From positions 16,380 to 80,379 of the forward strand of contig JAOVVO010000367.1 of NCBI GenBank assembly GCA_028564675.1: a stretch of 64,000 nucleotides of DNA, in the 5' to 3' direction. The notes beneath the pieces are model-generated. The model did not search any database. It was given only the letters and a program-made list of their open reading frames with translations, and was not told the DNA's origin. Position numbers and translations under genes: made by a program. Source of the stretch: Onchocerca lupi (Eukaryota; Nematoda; Chromadorea; Rhabditida; Onchocercidae). This document shows positions 47,901 through 60,711 of the stretch, one piece after another; within the stretch, counting starts at the first letter, position 1; every line of letters begins with the position of its first letter.

Positions 47901-49505
47901 TGCAATGAATAGAGTAATAAATGGAAACTTCGAGTAAAGAAAGACTTGCACAAATACAATTAAAATTTCGCCTTTAAATTTTCTTCCTAAAAATATTACC
48001 TTAATTGGTCATCCAATCAACGGAGCAAAAGCTAAACAGACATTAAAAAAGTATGAAATTATTGAAGAAAGCCTTACTTCCAGACGTGGTACTTCGATTG
48101 GCTCCACCGCAACAATTAATTTTCCAATTTTTTTGTAAGGCACTTTATGTTTGTCGCAATATTCATATGCCAAATCGATACCTGCATTTAATATTGAAAT
48201 TCTGACGATTTTTTGGAATTTGACTGAAATTCCAACAAATCACATAAATCCAGCTAATAAGCAACAAAAAATTAGAATAAAAAAGACAAAAATTTTAAAT
48301 TTACATGTGTTTGCATGAGATTCCACACATTTATTTAGCATATGGATATGTTTCATGTTGCTATAAAGTAAATCTGCACAATTTATAAAAAGCTCGATTA
48401 AACTCTATTCTAATCACTGGAAAGACTAAACAAGCCGAAATATCTGTACCAAGCTACAGCAAAAACTTGATCGAGATTTCAAAGCAAATATTTGCGCGGA
48501 AATTTATTTCACATGTACTTGCTGATTTTAGACAGTGGCAATCAGAAAGAGACCTTACCACGAACACAAAGCTTTGCTTTGAGACTACCCGGTGCATAAT
48601 AAATTCCAGCATGAAGGACACCACTGTTGTGACCGCTTTGATGGAATGCTGTAAATAATTGTCAAAATTTACATCTTACTCCCAGCGAATTGTTATTAAC
48701 AAAGGTGGGCGAATTTGTTATTAGTCCTTCCTTATCAAACCGACTTTCATAATCAGTTCAACTGAAATTTTCAACTATTACTGTTGCAATTCCGCTGTCT
48801 ATTCCGGTCTTCCACTATTATTCTGTTTTTGTATCTTTATCCCCAAACTACTCTTCTATAATTATTTATTTTCCTTGTTTATAAAATTCCAACTGTTACA
48901 TAGTACATACAAATTTCTTTCGAATAGCATCAGTGGCAGCAACGAACTCTTTAAACCAGGAAATGAAATTTTTTAATCAGTTTTATATTAGATGTAAACC
49001 ATATTTTTCATCAATTCCAATAATTCATTTCCGATCAATCATTTATGAAATTAATAATCGTCTTTTATATAAAAAAAGATGAAACTTTTCCAGCAGTTGG
49101 CATTTATCGAACAGGATTTCCGTGCGCAATACTTACCCAGATGACCCTCCTTTTCTAGCAATGCTACTTTCAATTCCGGATTATTGATTTTTAACTGTCG
49201 TGCGGTAGAACAGCCAATAACTCCACCACCCACCACAACGACATCAAACTCTGATGTTGCGCTGAAGAAACAAAGTCCAATTTTGACAAACAAACATGGC
49301 ACGAACTGAAAAGCACAATTTCTTAAGCTTTGAAAAATTCATCACTTCATAAATTGATCATATGAGAAGACTTTGTTTGCTACCTTGACCTTACTAACCT
49401 TCCAGTAGCAGTCGAGGCAACACCTCTACTTCTGGAAAGAATGCTGGCACGAAAATCGGATGGTATCCGGGAAACTGTCAGTAAACGTAAAGCTATAAAA
49501 TTCAT
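44904..49505 (-). CDS. L-2-hydroxyglutarate dehydrogenase, mitochondrial
   Basis: An FAD enzyme that oxidises L-2-hydroxyglutarate, a side product of malate dehydrogenase, back to 2-oxoglutarate. Eleven exons on the minus strand: 49505-49399, 49261-49137, 48648-48559, 48181-48078, 47644-47555, 47152-46952, 46608-46441, 46182-46125, 45825-45726, 45633-45502 and 45111-44904. The sum is 1383 nt, 460 residues (human about 463). Residues 1-36 are a basic, Ser-rich mitochondrial presequence. The FAD-binding site is FDVVVVGGGVIGCSTARQLK. Family blocks follow: FHQSGHNSGVLHAGIYY, GLKALWSPYTGIIDWG, CCGLQSDHIAKLSG, VPFRGEYLLL, HFTPRMNGDVWLGPNAVLA and the C-terminal RGPAGVRAQALD, then HVRNAPSPGATSSLAIAEMI. 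All phases match. The exon at 47152 uses the acceptor CATGCTCAG; an upstream extension of the frame would add residues not in the family. A spliced-leader-type acceptor (TTGTTACAG) lies 22 nt before the ATG. Confidence 0.97.
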
Positions 49506-52170
49506 TTCAAATTCGAATAGTGATATTCTGTAACAAAAGAAATTTTAGTTTAAATGATGAAATAAAATGAATGTGATCGTACTCAGGCAATGTTGAATTT
49601 TTAAATTTCTCGATATGCGCCATTTTAAATTTCAGTTAAATAATTCTACATCGAACTCGAAATATTCGGAAATGATTCAAATTTGTGCGCTAACTCAAGG
49701 GAACGTCACCAAGCGAAATTCAGAGTAACAAAAACTCTTCCCAATGATAATTACCATCGTTTCTGATCAAAACAAGCATATTTCGTTTTCCCTCAAACAC
49801 AACTGTTAGAGTGAGACTTGGATTTTCCTAACTTATCAATTCTTAACATGATATTCCTTTTCATTTCTATTACCCTTTATTTCTTCAGACAAGATGCTAT
49901 CTCCTCCACGCATTTTCCCCGGAAACACCCCACTCCCTTGGATTTCAGGATGATAGCTCCAAAGCCATCTCTCAGTTCAAGTTCATTCCTCAGTTTATCA
50001 CGTTATAGTGACTGGAACGTTATGAAAATCCAATTTAGGACGGATTTAGTTCAAAATTCAAAAAATCCTTTATTTTCATCTGGATTAGTGTTTCAAGTTT
50101 CGTGGTTTTGTCAGCTTCCGAGTTTTAAAGTCAGTCAATATTTAAAAGAAGAAAAAAAATTTATTCTCTTTATTTGCAAAATCTGATCCAATCATAGTTT
50201 ATTTTATCAGAAATATTCGTTCCAACTTATAGGAAATTTGCTGCTATACAGATTTCGAGATCTGAAAAGAAATCAGATGTTTCTCGAAAGTCTTATTTGT
50301 AAAATTTTGGTTCAATTAATGTGCAATTTGATTTTAGAGGAAATGATAAGAATTTTTAATTATTGCTATTCTTGAAATAGATATAAAAGTGCCGAAAAGG
50401 AGATATGCTAATGAGCCATATGATTTAATCGCAAATACATTTGCGTCAAAGAAAAGAATCTGTGAAATTAACTTGTGACGTCAAAGTTGACTGCTTTTAT
50501 TAAACATTCCTTATATCTAATCAATCTTTTAACATCGTGCATGCTATTTTTTTGCTAAAAATTGTCGACCGAATTAATGATACCGGCGATCGGCTCCGTA
50601 ATCGGAATTAATCGATGATTTTTGATTGCATAATTTTCATTTCTAATTCAGAACCAAATCATTTAATTTGCTTGAGGCTTCAAATTCTAAAAAATTTGTC
50701 TCATTGTTCGGTTCAGCCATTATTTTCAGCTAGATAATACTTTCAAATTGTGGAGGGTTTTCCGTTATATATCTATCACTGTTAAACATATAATTCATAT
50801 ATGCATAAAAAAGTGTGGGATAATTAATTTATTTGCAATTGGAACAAAAATTTTACAATATCAGAGTGAAGAAAGAATGAAAATAAATTTATTCTGAGGT
50901 TTAATGTAATGATTGAGAATGGCAAAAGGGTAGAGTAATTCTGATTCACTTCAGTGGAAAATAGAAAGAAATTGTGTACTTGATTTCATTGATAAGTACA
51001 TTTCTGTTTCGCTGTCTTATTTTTCTCAGTCGGGGACTTTTGCTGATCAGTTAAGAATTGTTATTTTATTTCTTCATACTATATTTGACTAATTCGATCG
51101 CAAATATAATTTAAAAAGTTCTTCCTTTTTCTTTCTAACAATCACTTAAGAAAAAGAAATTTTTTCTAATTCTGATTGCAATTTATTATCAAAGAGATCA
51201 ACGAGATAAGTGTTTTCGGAATTTGGTAAATAAATGAACAAATTCATTTAGCAAACCTTAAGCTATTAGTGCATTTCAAATAAAAATATGAAAAATTAAA
51301 ATATGTTTTATGATGCTAAAATATGCTTATGTAATAGTAGAAGCAAATTAAAAACTTATATTAAAAATGGAAAGTTATGTATTGCAACACCGTTTAAAAT
51401 GCCATGAAAGAGATTTAAAAAAAAAAAAAGAAAAAAAAGAGATTTTGGAAGTCTTTTAACGAAGGAAATATTAATGTAAATTCATTCTTTAGTTAGTTAT
51501 TCTAAATGCGAAATTAAATTTCTCATTTCCTGCATTTCTTATTTTTACAACAAAAGAAATAAATCGAGTAGTAGAGAGCACAAAATGATATATACAAAAA
51601 ATAACTTTCACTGCCTTACTTCATATGTTTTTTAAGCCGACAGATAGTGCAAACAAAGTTTTAGAAAAGGAATGTTGGGAATTGAAAGGCGAAAATTTCG
51701 GAAATAGTATAGCATATAATGATAAAAATGAATAAATCATATTTCTGCCAATAACTCCCCAAAAAAAAAAAAAGATTTTTCAGACGAAACATCAAGCAAG
51801 CTATACAAGTTTTAATTCAATTGTAATAATAATATTATTATAGGCAAAGATAAGGTTAAGAAAATGGTAAAATTAAAAACATGCGATTTTCGGCCGATGA
51901 TGCTTAGTGCAATATAAAATGCTCACCGTCAATGATACATTTTAATTCAATTTTTCAATAGTAACTTCAGAATCATTCATATCCAACAATCTTCGTTATT
52001 TCTAAATTATAGAAAGAGCACTATTTCATTTAAAATTAAGAGAAAATAATTATTTATACGGCACCAAATATGACGATTTCCAAAAAAAAAAAAAAGTAAA
52101 AAATAAACCAAAAATCCATTAGAAACATTTAAGTATTATTACTGACAGACAACAAGCCAGTTATCCTGAA
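49506..52170. other. Intergenic between L2HGDH and the serpentine receptor
   Basis: It should contain the L2HGDH promoter at its left end. One plus-strand ORF (49848-50186) is listed separately. The rest is AT-rich without a gene I can support, and a split poly-A run lies at about 51417-51440. Confidence 0.45.
49848..50186 (+). CDS. Weak candidate secreted protein ORF, 112 residues
   Basis: ATG at 49848 opens 112 codons in a segment less AT-rich than its surroundings. The N-terminus MIFLFISITLYFF is a good signal-peptide core, followed by a Ser/Pro-rich middle with a run of serines (KPSLSSSSFLSLSRYSDW) and a basic end. It is divergent from L2HGDH, its start lying about 340 bp from the L2HGDH start codon. 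No cysteine pattern or domain is recognised. It may be a species-specific secreted protein, part of an upstream control region that is open by chance, or one exon. Confidence 0.25.
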   Translation: MIFLFISITLYFFRQDAISSTHFPRKHPTPLDFRMIAPKPSLSSSSFLSLSRYSDWNVMKIQFRTDLVQNSKNPLFSSGLVFQVSWFCQLPSFKVSQYLKEEKKFILFICKI

Positions 52171-55107
52171 CTAAAAGCCAGTTGTCTGACGAATCGGATG
52201 TGTCTTGAATTCGATAACATTCGCAGTTTCTGGTCTGTTTATTCCCAATCTAAATTGTACAAATCGTGAAAGGAATTTCTGCTTGAATGTCATCCATCCA
52301 TAATATAGATCTTCTGGAGGCGAAAGCAGGTGAAAAAAAAGTTTATTTTAATTCAGGCTAGATATATATATCCGAAATCTACTTACTTTTGGAATACACC
52401 TGGCATTAAATCGATGACGGCTTCTCGGATTTCATATGTACGATAGCCAAAAATAATTGCTTTGGAGAAAGAATTTAAACATGAAATTATAATGATTGTT
52501 GAATAAACAGAATTCAGTATAATTTCATTGCTCGTCTCAAAGAATGCCACAATCATAGGCAGAATGTATAAGCTAGCGGTCACAAAACACGATAAACCTA
52601 CCGTTTTTGTAAAGTTCAGCTGACGTTTGCTTATCTTAATTGATCCATAATTCTGAAAAATTATTGAGTAATGATCGTAGTGCATGGCAATATGAAATGA
52701 AAGTTTGGCTCTCAGCACGGGACTTACAGACGTTAAAAACGTTCCAAGTTCGCTTTGGAAGAAGTTCGAAGCAAACATTTCGTCAAAATCAAAAACCAGA
52801 TTCTTTAGGTTTGTGGAAATACATTTAAATTGGTTAACTGAAGGCCCCTACACTTTCTCGCGCGATTCTCTCGTTATGAATATTTAATGTACGAAATATT
52901 ATTTGAGATAAATATAATGAAGCAAAAAAGTAATCAATTCCAGGTGAATGAAAAGAAAAACAGAAGCAGACTTGCTCTTCTTTTATCCTTTTGGTATACC
53001 GTCGAACGATGAACAGAGTGATTATGTAAAGCGTAACACTTCCTGCAGCTGCACTAATGCGTACGCCATAAAAGAGTCGATTAAATATTGGACATCGACT
53101 ATTTGGTGTCCTGTAAGTAAATTTTTCATGCTTAAACTCTCCATCTAGATTGGAATAATTCAAGTTATAATGACGACAAGTTAGATAGATGAACTAAAAC
53201 ACTGAAATAATTGATTTTCATTTTATTGATTCAAATTTAAAAAACGCCAAGAAATTTTAGAGAAGTTCAAATATCAAATATTAGCGATTCAATTCATTCT
53301 ATTTATTCTTGTTCTATTCCATTTTCCAAATTTACTCCAAAAAATTTCGCAAAACTAACCAACAAAAAGCATTCACTCTCATATTATTTAGATATGAACA
53401 AATTATACTTGATAAAATCAACAGAAGAATTGATAAATTACTGCCAATTATCTGAAATTCATCTTTTTTATTTTCATTTCATTAATAAATGATTTAAAAA
53501 AATTATAGCATTGATAGTTAAGTTATGAATTAGTGTTGCAATATTTCTCACTTGAATCTTTCAATATAATAAAGTTTCATCTTTAAAATAATGTCAAGCG
53601 GTTTGTGCTTTGAGTAACTTCACATTATTTGAAGAAACCTCTGACTATTCTATCATTAGTTATCAGTATTATCAGTCACCGATGAGCCATAACTCGCTTT
53701 CTTTCTCTCTCTTTTTTTAAGTTAGAAAAAATTTTTTCATATAAAATATGCAAGTCATTCTAACCAAATAATGTTGGATATTCAACATGTTTTTATAATA
53801 CAAAATAGGTTTGCCAACTGAAATTATTCGGTCGATGCTGACAAGAAACATCGATATAGCGGTCATCGGTTCTGTCCTAAATTCTCTTGTCAATTATCAG
53901 CTCGACGATATGTAAATAATCAAATAAATAAAAAGTAAATTAAATTCATTATTTCCTGATGAATTTCAATCTAAAAACAGTATAACAATCATGTTATCGG
54001 AGGAATCATGTTTGCAGCTGAGATTTTGTCGGGTGATACAATTATAATTTTGAGTGGCAGAAATGAAAAAAAAAAAAGGTATAAATGATGAAATCTAAGC
54101 GAAGAAAACAAAAATTATCGATGGATGAGCAAAAGTAGGAGGAAATGATATAAAAAGTGCCAAGGTAACGATCATTGTTAAAATTCTTCTATTGATAGTG
54201 AGGCATTATCAAATTGTGTCATAATTGAGGAGTTATTCAACAAGACGATGAGAATTGAATCTGCATTGCAATAAAACGGGGATCAATTTGACATATTCAT
54301 GCCTTTTATATCGTATCCATCAGTAAAGATCAATAGTTTTTGCTATGTTTGACAGGTTGCACATTTCAATGTCGATATGCTGTAGGGCACATTTTAGTAC
54401 AACGAAAAAGTTTTTTTTTGTACTAAAAATTTATCAGAAAATATACAGCAATGACTTAACTGTTTGTTTTATCATCTAATTAAGAAATTAGAATTTTTTT
54501 CAAATTTTACTCTATTAGTTTCGCTACATTCTCGAAATTTTTAGCTAAAAAATCATTTTAATTTTGAGAATTCAAATAAGTTTGATATGAAATTTGCCAA
54601 AGGTCTACTAACCAAGCTAGAAAAACATTATGCGGCATAATGACGCAAATTAATCTTGAAAATGTATCATTTTGACTTCCCACAAAAATCTGAACAATAC
54701 GTGTTCCACCAGCCAGCGCTATCGAAAATCCCATTAAAGCATCAGCAAAAAACTGGAATGTTAAGTTTGCAAATTGTAATTGCTTTCGGTAAAGGAATTA
54801 TAATGATACTTTCTTGGTTTCTGAAAGCATTCAGAATCATAGGAATAGTGAAGAAAACGCCGCCATTTCTTGTGCTTTAAAACTTATTGATATGAGTTGG
54901 CTTTATGAAGGATGGCTAAGAATGTGAAATACAAAACCAGAAAAAGGTTTTACGTCAAAAGTTATTGAAAAATCATCAAACCTCCATTCCTGTAAGACCG
55001 TATCGTTCACGATTTACTTTTGTTCGAATGATTGCAGTGAAATATAAAATGTTTAGGATAAAAACCGTAAGTCCTCCTGCGATATAAACTGAAAACTTTA
55101 ATATCAT
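52171..55107 (-). CDS. Nematode serpentine (7TM) receptor, SR/srsx-like
   Basis: A seven-helix G-protein-coupled receptor of nematode chemoreceptor type. Minus-strand exons: 55107-54982 (TM1), 54752-54613 (TM2 and start of TM3), 53876-53765 (TM3), 53451-53360 (TM4), 53110-52972 (TM5), an optional 52847-52728, 52652-52400 (TM6 and TM7) and 52313-52171 (tail). All phases agree, giving 334 residues without the optional exon and 374 with it. TM1 includes GGLTVFILNILYFTAII, and TM2 includes ADALMGFSIALAGG. TM3 ends in SIDRI at residues 102-106, the DRY-like position. TM5 includes GVRISAAAGSVTLYIITLFI, then the basic RRYTKRIKEE. TM6 follows RQLNFTKTVGLSC, and TM7 is near VYSTIIIISCLNSF. The start ATG directly follows GTTTCAG|G after a T-run, a strong spliced-leader-type acceptor. 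I favour srsx from memory of that family; assignment to another SR class is possible. Confidence 0.82.
52728..52847 (-). CDS. In-frame cassette exon of the serpentine receptor (third cytoplasmic loop)
   Basis: A 120-nt segment bounded by GTGTAG|GGG and ACGTCT|GTAAGT, phase 0 at both ends, so it can be included or skipped without shifting the frame. It encodes 40 residues with LVFDFDEMFASNFFQSELG, placed between TM5 and TM6. Skipping gives a loop of normal SR length. The donor is strong; the acceptor is ordinary. A nearer TTCAG acceptor at 52838/52837 would shift the frame. Confidence 0.5.
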
Positions 55108-58100
55108 CCTGAAACAAAAAAAAAAAATTTTGAAATTCCGGTACTTTTTATGGACAAATTTAATATACTAATCGATCGCATTCAATATGATCGATTGCAC
55201 TCACTTGTTTTATTCATCCGTAACATTATTAAATGTGAAATAATTTCGGATAAATTTTAAATTAAAACTATTAAATACAAAATACATTTTGAACGAAGAT
55301 CCTGGCTACTTAGCGCATGAATCATCAAATGACGGTATATTACAGTATATTACATTATAACACAGTATATTACATGAGGACTGATACATCTGAACTGTTT
55401 TTGATGCTTTTCAGTAAATTTTATCAATTTTATTTCATCTTTCGCAGTCTGTATATTCTTGTGATCTTTCATTATTTTAATTCTAATCGTGAATATGAAT
55501 ATAATGATAAATCAATGGCGAGGGAATTCTTCAAACTTCTCTAATATGTTAAAAGAAGAAATCTTTAACAGCTGTGAGATATGATGTCGCAAGTAAAACT
55601 CTTACTCAGCGAACGAGTAAATGCAATTGTAAGCAAGCTTTTTATGGTTCCGTCTATAGAATCACGCATATTACAATGCAGTCCTTTCCTTCTAAAAGTT
55701 GAGTTTAATTGTTCTAACAATTATAGCAAAAATAAGATCGCATAGAACTTTGGGAAGATGAATATTTTGAGGAAATGAATGATAAAGTTGATGCTAAGGA
55801 AAGAACATAGTGTTACACGACAGTATGTCTTTCTGTTCAAATGTCATTTTCTCATCTCTTTTTTATATCCAAAGATGTGCTTTTATCTATGCAATCCTTC
55901 TATATGACATTAGGCATTTCAATTTTTTGATTTCTCTAAGAAGTGAATTTCTTCCGGATTTCAATCAGCGGAAATGAAAATTTCGAATAGCGATAGGCAT
56001 GTATTTTTGTCGCGTTTGAATTATCCATTAACCGAGAATCATTTATTTTAACATCAAAGATTTCAAGTCATTCAGTTCCTGATGAATTGTTGCAATAAGT
56101 TCCTTGGGATTTAATGGAAATTTAGAAACGTTAAAAAAAAAAAAAAACTAAATAAAAATAATATGAGCTATATATAAGTTATTCTTTCCATTATCTTCAA
56201 AACTTTTAATAAGCTAATTTAATCCCACTCAACATTCCATTTTTTCATTATCCTAACCTATGCCCTGAAATTAAAGCTGCATATTGTTCCTATTATTTTA
56301 CTGAAAAATTGTCCCCTTTTGTACTAAAAGTTCAGAAACAAGCTTTTTTTGATTATTATTTTGCCAGCGACTTCTGCTCTAATCTATATTTAATGCTCTC
56401 AATTGCAAGAAAATTACTTTTTACCGATTTTTTCCTCCTAAAATTATAGAGAAAGTGACGACAATAGAGCATTTTCAAAATTTGATAGATATATATTTCA
56501 TAAAGTTTTGTTCCCAAACGGAGGAACAACATTAGTTTTCGGAAGAAAATAGTGCTGAAGATAAAATTAAAACTATTTATCAAAATTAAAGCTATCTTTT
56601 TTTTAATAAATTAACATATTTTTTGGATGCATACTTTTAAATCAAGGTCCCTCACTTAAAAAAAAAAAAAAAAAAAAGAAAAGAAAAAAGCAAAAAAATA
56701 GCTAAACTCGTGACATATTTTTACTAAAATTTTCATAATAACTGATTCTATAGGACTTTATTTGCAAGACTTCAATCACCATTAGATGTAACTTGTATGA
56801 TTGATACCAGCAGTTAAGTTAATCAAGAAAATTGCATACCAGTGCGTAATTTTAATGAAATATTTAATCTATTATGGCATAAAAGCACAAAAGAAAAAGT
56901 ATTAGTACAAATTATAAAGCCAATAAAAACTGAGTATTATTAACAAGAAGCAGCATTTTTTAGTTCGATTTTTAATATTAAAAAAGTGATATTCTTAACC
57001 ACCTTCATACATTCTATACTTCACTCTATGCATAATAAATACGTAATTAATTCTTCAACTCATTACGAAAGCATTATGCAATAACATAAAGAGAACTTCA
57101 TGTTCTAATATTACTAATCGAATATAGAGTCTTTTAATGAAGAAGATCGAAGCAATATTCATAATTTGTTATAAAAAAAATTAAAAACTTATTTGGAATA
57201 TTAGATTCCATTCTTCCCAAGATTCACTAATTTCGTCTTTTCGGAAAAATCTTTTTCATCGAATAACATTAAAGTAGAAACAAAGAAAAATAAACAATGA
57301 ATAATTTTTTGTATTATTTCTAAATATTTGCAAAAAGACATGGGGAAGATTTTGGAATCATAAAGAGATTGAAAACATTTGATCTGAAAATTATCCGCAA
57401 AAATTTCACTTTATACCCAAGCAACAACAGGCTAAAAGCTATTAATACTTCACTTGGTTTTTTTTTTTTTTTTTTCAAAAAAAAAACAAAGAAAATAAAA
57501 CAAATAAATAAAAAAATAAAAAAAACCAAAACTAAGAAATAACTTTCAGAAAAAGTTAGTTCTGTTTATTTTCTCATTTTTTTTCTTTTTTTTTTTTTTT
57601 TTCGTTTAGTAATTCTGATGGATGAGAAATGATTTTTGATAATAAAAAAGAAAAAAGGATAAAAATGGAAAATGAAAAAATATTTGGCGGAACTGATCAT
57701 AGTACTTAATGTGACCAAAATTAATTCAAGTTTTTGAAAAGATTTAGTTAAATATTCTTCACATTACTTACAATTTGCATCATATGCTTAAATGTTTTAC
57801 TGTTAGCGTTTAAATATAATATGCTTACTAAGATTATTAATAAATAGAAAATGAAATTAGCCAATTAGAAATAATTATATTATAGATCATTTCATTATTA
57901 TTTGTGTAAGATATTGCGAAGAACTAATATCAGCATTTAATTCTGTTTAATAATTCACTTCGCATAACATATTTATTCACTTCCTCGAATATTTTCTAGA
58001 GCAAAATTATCAACAGCTACTTTCAATAATAAGCAGCTAAATAATGATATCAACGTATGTTTATTTGTTTTTGTTATGTGAATAAAGGATTTGAATATTG

Positions 58101-58705
58101 AATTTGAAATTTTAACATATTTGCGATATAAAAATAAGTCGTCATTAAAAACAACTTCTTATCATTTAGTTGTGATGAATAGTTTTTCCAAAAGAAAAAC
58201 TGATCTATTATTAAATTAAGAGATGACATTCAATGTAATTAATGATCTTCTAGTGATTAAACTACTATGTTTCGGATATCGATATAAATCGTCCGAAAGC
58301 AGCTGACTATTCCACAAATTATTTATTTCTTAGATCTGGTCACTAATTTGTTCATTTTTGATATTTCTGATCCATAAAAAAGTGAAAATATTTATCAATA
58401 AGCAACTGATCGAATAGTGAATATCCCTACCCATTCATTTCAAAATCAATTTCCTTGAACAGTAGAGCAGATAAAAAAGAAAATCAAATAACAATCTTTA
58501 TCACTGATAACTTGAAGCAAATGGTCGCAGCACTGAAAACTATCTAAACAATATGATTTATGCTGATGGTGATGTGCTTCAATGGATGCAGTAAAGTGTA
58601 TGAAAAATAAAGGCAATAATTATTTCCAATTATTCGATTTATGACTTAACTAATAATTTATCCGAAGAATTGATGTTGAAGGAGAATTTTCATTTCATAC
58701 TACTG

Positions 58706-58739
<34 letters not shown>

Positions 58740-60711
58740 AGAAGAAATAATCGATAAATTGAAGCAATTAGTTTCAAAACTAAAAAGTTGAAATCCAAGA
58801 AGTTAATGAAATTTGCAAAGCATCACTGCCTTGGTGCATATTCAATTTTTTTTTTTTTTTTTGGATAGGAACGTGAACTTATTTTTTGTTAATAATATAT
58901 TGAAGAATAAAATGATTTACGCAGGCAACAAAAAAGAGACGTAAATTACGAAATAAGCTTCAAAGATATAAATTAATTATAGTTAACAAAATCATATTAT
59001 ATGTTTATCATAGTTAACATTATAATGTTAAGTTGAATAACATTAAGTTAAATTGATTAACAAAATCATATCATCATATCGTTTAAACGAAGCTTTTATA
59101 TCTTAATTCACTTACTAATAAGAGAAAGGTAAGGACAAATGATATCTCCCCCTTACACAAATTGAATTTTCACTAAGGAAGTCGTTATTAGCATGTTATT
59201 ATCAACATCTGATAAATTTGATGATTTCTATCCTAAAAATTAAAGAAAATTTCAGTCATTTCTTTCATACTTACAGCTACATCCATATCTTCATTCCACA
59301 CTTGAAAATGTACTTATCAGTCGATCAATGCATTTTTAATGTAAACTTCATTAATTTTCTCCTATTAAAGACTAAAAATCCAGAAAATCCTATCCATAAT
59401 AAAATGACTTTTTGATAGTTTCAAGGTGATCGTTTGCATAGAAATAAAGCTGTGAAATTGTCACACCAGTGAACAATAACAATGTGATAAATTAAATAAA
59501 GCTTTGATGACTTGCATTTTCGACTTGGCGCTTGACGGTACATTTTTAAAGAGGAAAATTCAATAATTATATTATAAGGTATAAATATTAGCTAGTTTCT
59601 TCCGATTTATGACCTCTTTCTAATCTTCACTTCAGATATTGGATGATTATTTTACTGTTTATAATTTCGTATATTTTTCCTTTCCAAAAACATTAAAATA
59701 TTCAGTCATAAAAAAAGTCTTGTGCCTTTTTTATAATTACAAAAATTATGTCTGCTCGACGATTCACAGCAATTCTTTGTCGATAATTTCTAATCGATGC
59801 AAGTAATTTCTTAACAAAAAGCTGAAGAGAAAAACTGAGATGGAATTTACTTACAGAATACTGCATCAAACGACAGTAACACCACATCAGTCTCAAGGCT
59901 GTCATCATTACTTTAACGAAATTCACTGATTTCACAACTCAGAAGTTAGCTAAACATTGGAACTATCGATTTTTCAAAGCTTATTAGATCCTGAAAAATA
60001 CTAAATTTCGAATTTATCAAATTTCAAAGTCCCAATTACAAGCAATGGATGGAAACATATTTTGTTCTCTTGCCTACCTTGAAATCTGAAAAGCCAGTGA
60101 AAAAAGCTTACCAATAGATCTATGCGATCAATGGCAACGAATCTGAAATATCATTTAATAACCACTCAAAGCGAACAAACATTCTCTCTGCGTAATATAT
60201 TTTCCCACACAATTTTTATTGCAAATCGATTCTAACAATGCTAATTTTCCTTCTAGATAAAGCATATCTCGGCACAAAATCACTGTAGGTGCACAAAGGG
60301 TTAATGAAGGATGTTCTTATCGTTGCTATGCATTGACCAAAAAATTTGCTCAGTATACATTATTTCGGATTGCACTGTGCAAAATTCAGTAATCAAAACA
60401 ATTTAATTTATGAACCAACTGAAAAAAAAAATTATCTCTTGAAAGGATTAATGAAAAAATGAAGCATGCATACAATAAAAATAATCATCACAAATCAACA
60501 AATCGGTCAGTTCATATGACCTAACAGAAGTAAGAAAATCAAATTGAAATGATGTAAATGTCAAGGACTGATTCATAATTCCTTAATTTTTAACTCCTTG
60601 CATAAAAAAACTTGGTATCCTTTTCCAAATATCATTAAATATACTTGTATATAATATCACGCTTCAAAATCTCATCCAGATTTTCAAAAGTCAACCAAAA
60701 CAGCAGCCACT
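55108..60711. other. Gene-poor stretch between the receptor and SF1
   Basis: This is 5.6 kb of very AT-rich sequence with A/T homopolymers (56658-56677, 57461-57475, 57587-57602, 58708-58738, 58846-58862) and local duplications containing gttaac and acaaaatcata motifs at 58984-59075. Open frames such as 56356-56583 (-) and 59702-59935 (-) have no recognisable content. The right end holds the SF1 3' UTR. Confidence 0.5.
58708..58738. repeat. Poly-T run (31 nt)
   Basis: An uninterrupted T homopolymer in intergenic DNA, with a second run of 17 T about 110 bp further on. Confidence 0.9.

Noticed and set aside
59702..59935. 77-codon minus-strand frame with a GTAAGT donor
   Set aside because: It does not join in phase to the receptor exons and shows no recognisable content.
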